The position numbers and the translations under genes were made by a program. A stretch of DNA of 64,000 bases from positions 1,240,001 to 1,304,000 of the forward strand of contig JAPWGK010000005.1 in the NCBI GenBank assembly GCA_029641185.1. The letters are read 5' to 3'. Origin of the DNA: Pseudofabraea citricarpa (lineage: Eukaryota; Ascomycota; Leotiomycetes; Helotiales; Dermateaceae). Every line of letters begins with the position of its first letter. Position 1 is the stretch's first letter. Positions 60,324 through 64,000 of this stretch are shown piece after piece. Below the pieces are notes generated by a model that made no database searches, had not been told where the DNA came from, and saw nothing but the letters and a program-made list of their open reading frames with translations.

Positions 60324-61584
60324 GCCTGTAGCAGTTTATCAGTAATATCAGTCGGATTGACCACAACGTCCACTCAAGCGTTGGAGGAAACAGCAGATAT
60401 CTGGCTTGAGAGGGACTCTTATGAAATGAAATTCAGCCAGGATGAGGTTCCTTACGAATTTGACTGAAGCTTGAATACCTACCTGAGATGTTCAGACATC
60501 ACTTACGGATTTGCCGGCCTGCGGATTTGATAGCCTTCGATTGGACAATCCACATGGCAGCATACGCAAAGTACATGGGCTCCACCAAGAAACCACTTAT
60601 TGAAGGTCTCGTGCTGTGTGCTGCACATGCTTGTGTCCAATCCGTAGATGGAGATGTTGGTGATAGCTTCGGAACTGAGCTTTTCGTCAGACAACCCCAC
60701 ATTCTCGGTTCCGGGTTCCCCGAATCAATGCTTACGTTATCCCGAATGCTCGTCGCCGAGCTTTGGTACTTCGGTACGCTCTTCCCCGAGCTCGTTCAAG
60801 CTTCTCACGACCGGCTTCTCCAAAGCCACGAACCAGGTCTCTGTCTACAACCGAGTCAACAGGAGAATGAACCGGTGGGGATTTTACTACTTAGTTACGC
60901 TTTGCATATTCAAGTCTTCTAGGGTGCGATAGACCATCGTACCGGATACCACTCCTCGATGTAGCCTGTGGGGTATATCGTATTTGGCAGGTAAAGTCCT
61001 GTTGTGGATGTCGGTTCTCTACTTTCAAAGAAGCGAGGTAATCCTGAACTATACAAAGCCATGGTTCATTCCAAGCAGGCCAAAGCTGGTAATGCTCTGC
61101 TCGACTTTGGTCATCTAACACAAAACGCTATTCTCTTCCTCTTTCTCTTCTTTCCTACCTGATCTACTGAGAAAAGTACAGTACAAACTTTCAACAATGT
61201 TATGTTGTACATACAGTAACGCTAACTTCAATTTATCCATCTTACCGTTGCGGCCCGATCTCACGCAACAGTTGATTTGGTGGCCAGTTCCCCAGATTAT
61301 CAGCTAACAATTCATCCCCGCTTCCAACCCCAGCCTGGTGGGTGGCCTGCAATACCGTACCATGTGGCGGCGGATGTATAAACGAATCGGGTTTTGTGTT
61401 GCGTTGCAAGCTTCATTGGGTAGTATTGCTTGTTATCTTTCGGCCCTGTATAAGGATATAAGTAAAGCATGACTGCCCAGTTTTGGTTTTTTTCTGACAG
61501 ACCACCATCGTCCGAAGCTGTGGCTCGCGTTTTTTACCTCATCAAGCTCCTCGCGTCTGCCACTCTCAGTGGCCCGTTGTGAAC
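60324..61584. promoter_or_regulatory. Shared bidirectional promoter of beta-galactosidase and permease
   Basis: 1261 bp separate the two start codons. TATAAA at 61377-61382 is about 205 bp from the permease ATG. A CreA-like GTGGGG (SYGGRG consensus) is at 60875-60880. A CGG-N5-CCG everted pair is at 60506-60516, and CGGTTCCG is near 60708; either could bind a Zn2Cys6 activator. No CGG-N11-CCG (Gal4/Lac9 site) was found by eye. The segment 60490-60920 is open in three frames and could hide a lost gene piece. Confidence 0.5.
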
Positions 61585-63333
61585 ATGGCGGAAAAGTCTC
61601 AGGATGTTGATGCTCACCACCGAGAGGCACTCTCTCCGTCCCAGTCAAACATGCAAGACCTCAAAGGCAATGATGGCCAATTAGCAGAAGCTGTTCAGTT
61701 GGCAGCAGATGTGGTTGAAACCAAATATAGCCCTATCACAAAGAGCATGTTCCGGCTGTATGGCTGCCTTGCCATTGCTTACCTTTGCGGGTGTCTCAAT
61801 GGATATGATGGCTCACTGATGGGAGGTCTGAATGTTATGACTAGTTACCAACAATACTTCCACATGTGAGCAAATATGTGCTGGGTAGAATCCAAGACAT
61901 GCTAATTGATTTCAAGGTCTTCCGCTGGATCCAGCACTGGCTTGGTATTTGCCATGTACAACATAGGCAGTATTCCAGCGGTTTTCCTCACCGGACCAAC
62001 GAACGATTATCTTGGTAGACGAATGGGCATGTTCACGGGTGCCGTGATTGTCATCATCGGAACCTGCGTTCAAGCTCCTTCGACCAACCGCGGAATGTTC
62101 TTGGCGGGAAGATTTATTCTTGGCTTTGGTGTTAGCTTTTGCTGTGTCAGTGCACCTTGCTACGTTAGTGAAATGGCACATCCGCAGTGGCGAGGGACAT
62201 TGACCGGCTTGTATAACTGTACTTGGTATGTCTCTTTCGACTATATTTGTCATACGACATATTCTAACAACCCCAGGTACATTGGATCGATTGTCGCTTC
62301 TTGGGTCGCGTATGGCAGCGCTTTCATTGATGGGCCCGTTGGCTTCAGAATTCCCATATGGTGCCAACTGATATCTTCGGTTGTGGTAGCAATCGGAGTA
62401 TGGTTTCTTCCAGAGAGTCCAAGATGGCTCATGGCGCAAGACAACGTTGATGGCGCACTTGCAGTACTTACGAAGTATCATGGCGAAGGTGATGTGAACC
62501 ATCCGATGGTGCAGTTACAACTGAAAGAAATGACTCAACAAATCGGCGTTAATGATTCGGATAAGAGATGGTGGGATTACCGGGAGTTGTGGAATACCCA
62601 CTCAGCCAGACGACGTCTCATCTGTGTCCTGGGAATGGCCTGTTTTGGTCAGCTTTCGGGTAATAGCATCACCTCCTACTATCTTGGTGTGATGTTGGAA
62701 AATGCCGGAATCACAGCCGAAAGTACGAAACTCATGCTCAACGGGATATATCCCGTCATTTGCTTTATCGGAGCAGTTCTCGGCGCAAGATTAACAGACA
62801 AGATTGGCCGACGTCCTCTTCTACTTTATACCACTGTCTTCTGTTCGATGTGCTTCGCAGTCATCACTGGCACTTCAAAATTAGCGAGCGAAGACGCAAC
62901 AAATGTTGCAGCCGCCAATTCTACCATCGCATTCATTTATATGTTCGGAATCGTCTTCTCATTTGGATGGACTCCCCTGCAGTCTATGTACATTGCGGAG
63001 ACTCTGCCAACATCTACCCGCGCCAAGGGGACTGCTATTGGCAACCTGGCATCGTCCATCAGCAGTGTCATTATCCAATACAGCTCTGGTCCAGCCTTTG
63101 CCAATATCCACTACTACTTCTACCTTGTCTTTGTATTCTGGGATCTTATTGAGGTTGTCGTCATGTACTTCTTCTTCCCTGAAACCAAGGAGAGAACCTT
63201 AGAGGAACTAGCTGAAGTCTTTGAGGCCAAGAACCCGGTCAAGAGAAGTTTGGAAAAGAGAGGAGCTGCCACGGTATTGCGGACACTTCAGCTTAATGAT
63301 GAGAGTGTGCAGAAAGCTGAAGGACTGAATTAA
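61585..63333 (+). CDS. Lactose/sugar permease, MFS sugar-porter family
   Basis: Three exons (61585-61865, 61917-62225, 62277-63333) join to 548 residues. ATG 61585 is the first in frame. About 75 cytosolic residues precede the first membrane helix; twelve helices follow. Sugar-porter signatures are [10 protein letters not shown] (helix 1), DYLGRRMG (loop 2-3), AGRFILGFG and [28 protein letters not shown] (loop 8-9), and [13 protein letters not shown] after helix 12. The style is that of the LAC12 and lactose-permease branch. It should co-transport the disaccharide with protons across the plasma membrane and feed the adjacent cytosolic beta-galactosidase. Splice phases agree (2, 2). No lesion is seen. 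Confidence 0.92.
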
Positions 63334-64000
63334 TTGAGGTTCAAGGAAATATCTGACGCTTTAACTTTTTGAACCAGATATCTACACAGTAATATTAATT
63401 GACTGGAATAATGTCAAGGCAAATACTAAGCAGCCAGAGAAGACATCAAAAGACTAGGAGCTGCCTTTTATCTTGTACCCTCTTGATAGTGATAGACAGA
63501 TCTCAGCGAGGTATTAACGCCTATGTTCTTCAAGGCATTTCCAACATTTACAACATTTAGCGATATGGAGCAGTAACTCAAAAGTAAATGATTATCGTAA
63601 AGTCTACAACTACAGAACATACTAGAGATAATTCAAGGCACAAAAGACAGCTAAACCATCACCCTGTATCAAATTGACAGTGCATGTTCAAAGATGCTCA
63701 GATGACCGTCAATGCTACCCCCAAAACATAGGGGCAGTGGAAACCGGGCCGAAAACTTTGCCGCACCAATCAAATACTGTATTTCCCCGCACCGGCCAAT
63801 GCTCCAATGCTGTGGTCAAGCCATTATTTCCCCAGCTTTTTCCTTCTCCATCATCGACATCCGCCTCTCCATGCGCAAAGGTACCTGACGTTACACCCTG
63901 CTCCCCAACGACATGACTGCAGGTCTTCACGTTAACGTTAACCCGGGCTTTTGTCTCGCCACGAATCTGCTGGCCAGGGACTGAATAGCTCCAACATGTC
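63334..64000. other. Intergenic at window end
   Basis: 3' flank of the permease. ORFs at 63674-63930 on both strands lack motifs. A GTTAACGTTAAC palindrome lies near 63930. A gene may start beyond the window. Confidence 0.5.

Overview
The window is nuclear DNA of a filamentous ascomycete (Pezizomycotina). The genes carry short introns (about 45-170 nt, GT-AG plus two GC-AG). The families are typical of this group: HET domain, fungal rhodopsin-like membrane domain, DUF8021-like secreted protein, Kre9/Knh1-like GPI protein, Zn2Cys6 regulator, LAC-type permease. A nuclear intron-containing tRNA-Phe is present. Several gene relics carry stop codons explained by C-to-T or G-to-A changes, as left by repeat-induced point mutation (RIP). 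A class such as Leotiomycetes is a guess from protein style; no species is claimed.

Layout. 0-3.6 kb: three dead genes side by side (alpha/beta hydrolase split by an AT-rich insertion, cytochrome P450 C-terminus, Zn2Cys6 regulator), probably a decayed catabolic or secondary-metabolite locus. 6.3-11 kb: a small GPI-anchored protein and a five-exon protein kinase, both on the minus strand. 11.8-14.3 kb: a mutated relic of a fungal protein family, a degraded dispersed repeat, and a six-exon rhodopsin-like gene whose C-terminus stops against the repeat. 16-20 kb: mitochondrial RSM22 and a small membrane protein. 21.7-25 kb: two secreted proteins (isochorismatase fold; DUF8021-like). 25-27.7 kb: AT-rich repeats. 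27.7-29.9 kb: a PNG1-like gene whose catalytic Cys position is Thr, apparently fused to another N-terminal domain. 32.4 kb: tRNA-Phe(GAA). 33.7-34.6 kb: Kre9-like GPI protein. 34.6-40 kb: gene-poor, with a doubtful ORF and a monooxygenase scrap. 40-46.4 kb: three membrane proteins, including a type II glycosyltransferase-like protein with a bulb-lectin-like segment. 47-56.6 kb: HET protein, an orphan, an NmrA-like reductase, a caspase-like gene with one nonsense codon, and a small Cys-rich protein. 57-63.3 kb: divergent GH2 beta-galactosidase and lactose/sugar permease.

How the genes work together. The clearest functional unit is the beta-galactosidase/permease pair, which shares a 1.26-kb upstream region and should import and hydrolyse lactose or other beta-galactosides inside the cell. 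The HET and caspase-like genes are both of self/non-self or cell-death type and lie within 8 kb of each other. The other genes look like unrelated neighbours. Exon boundaries were set by hand from splice signals and reading-frame continuity.
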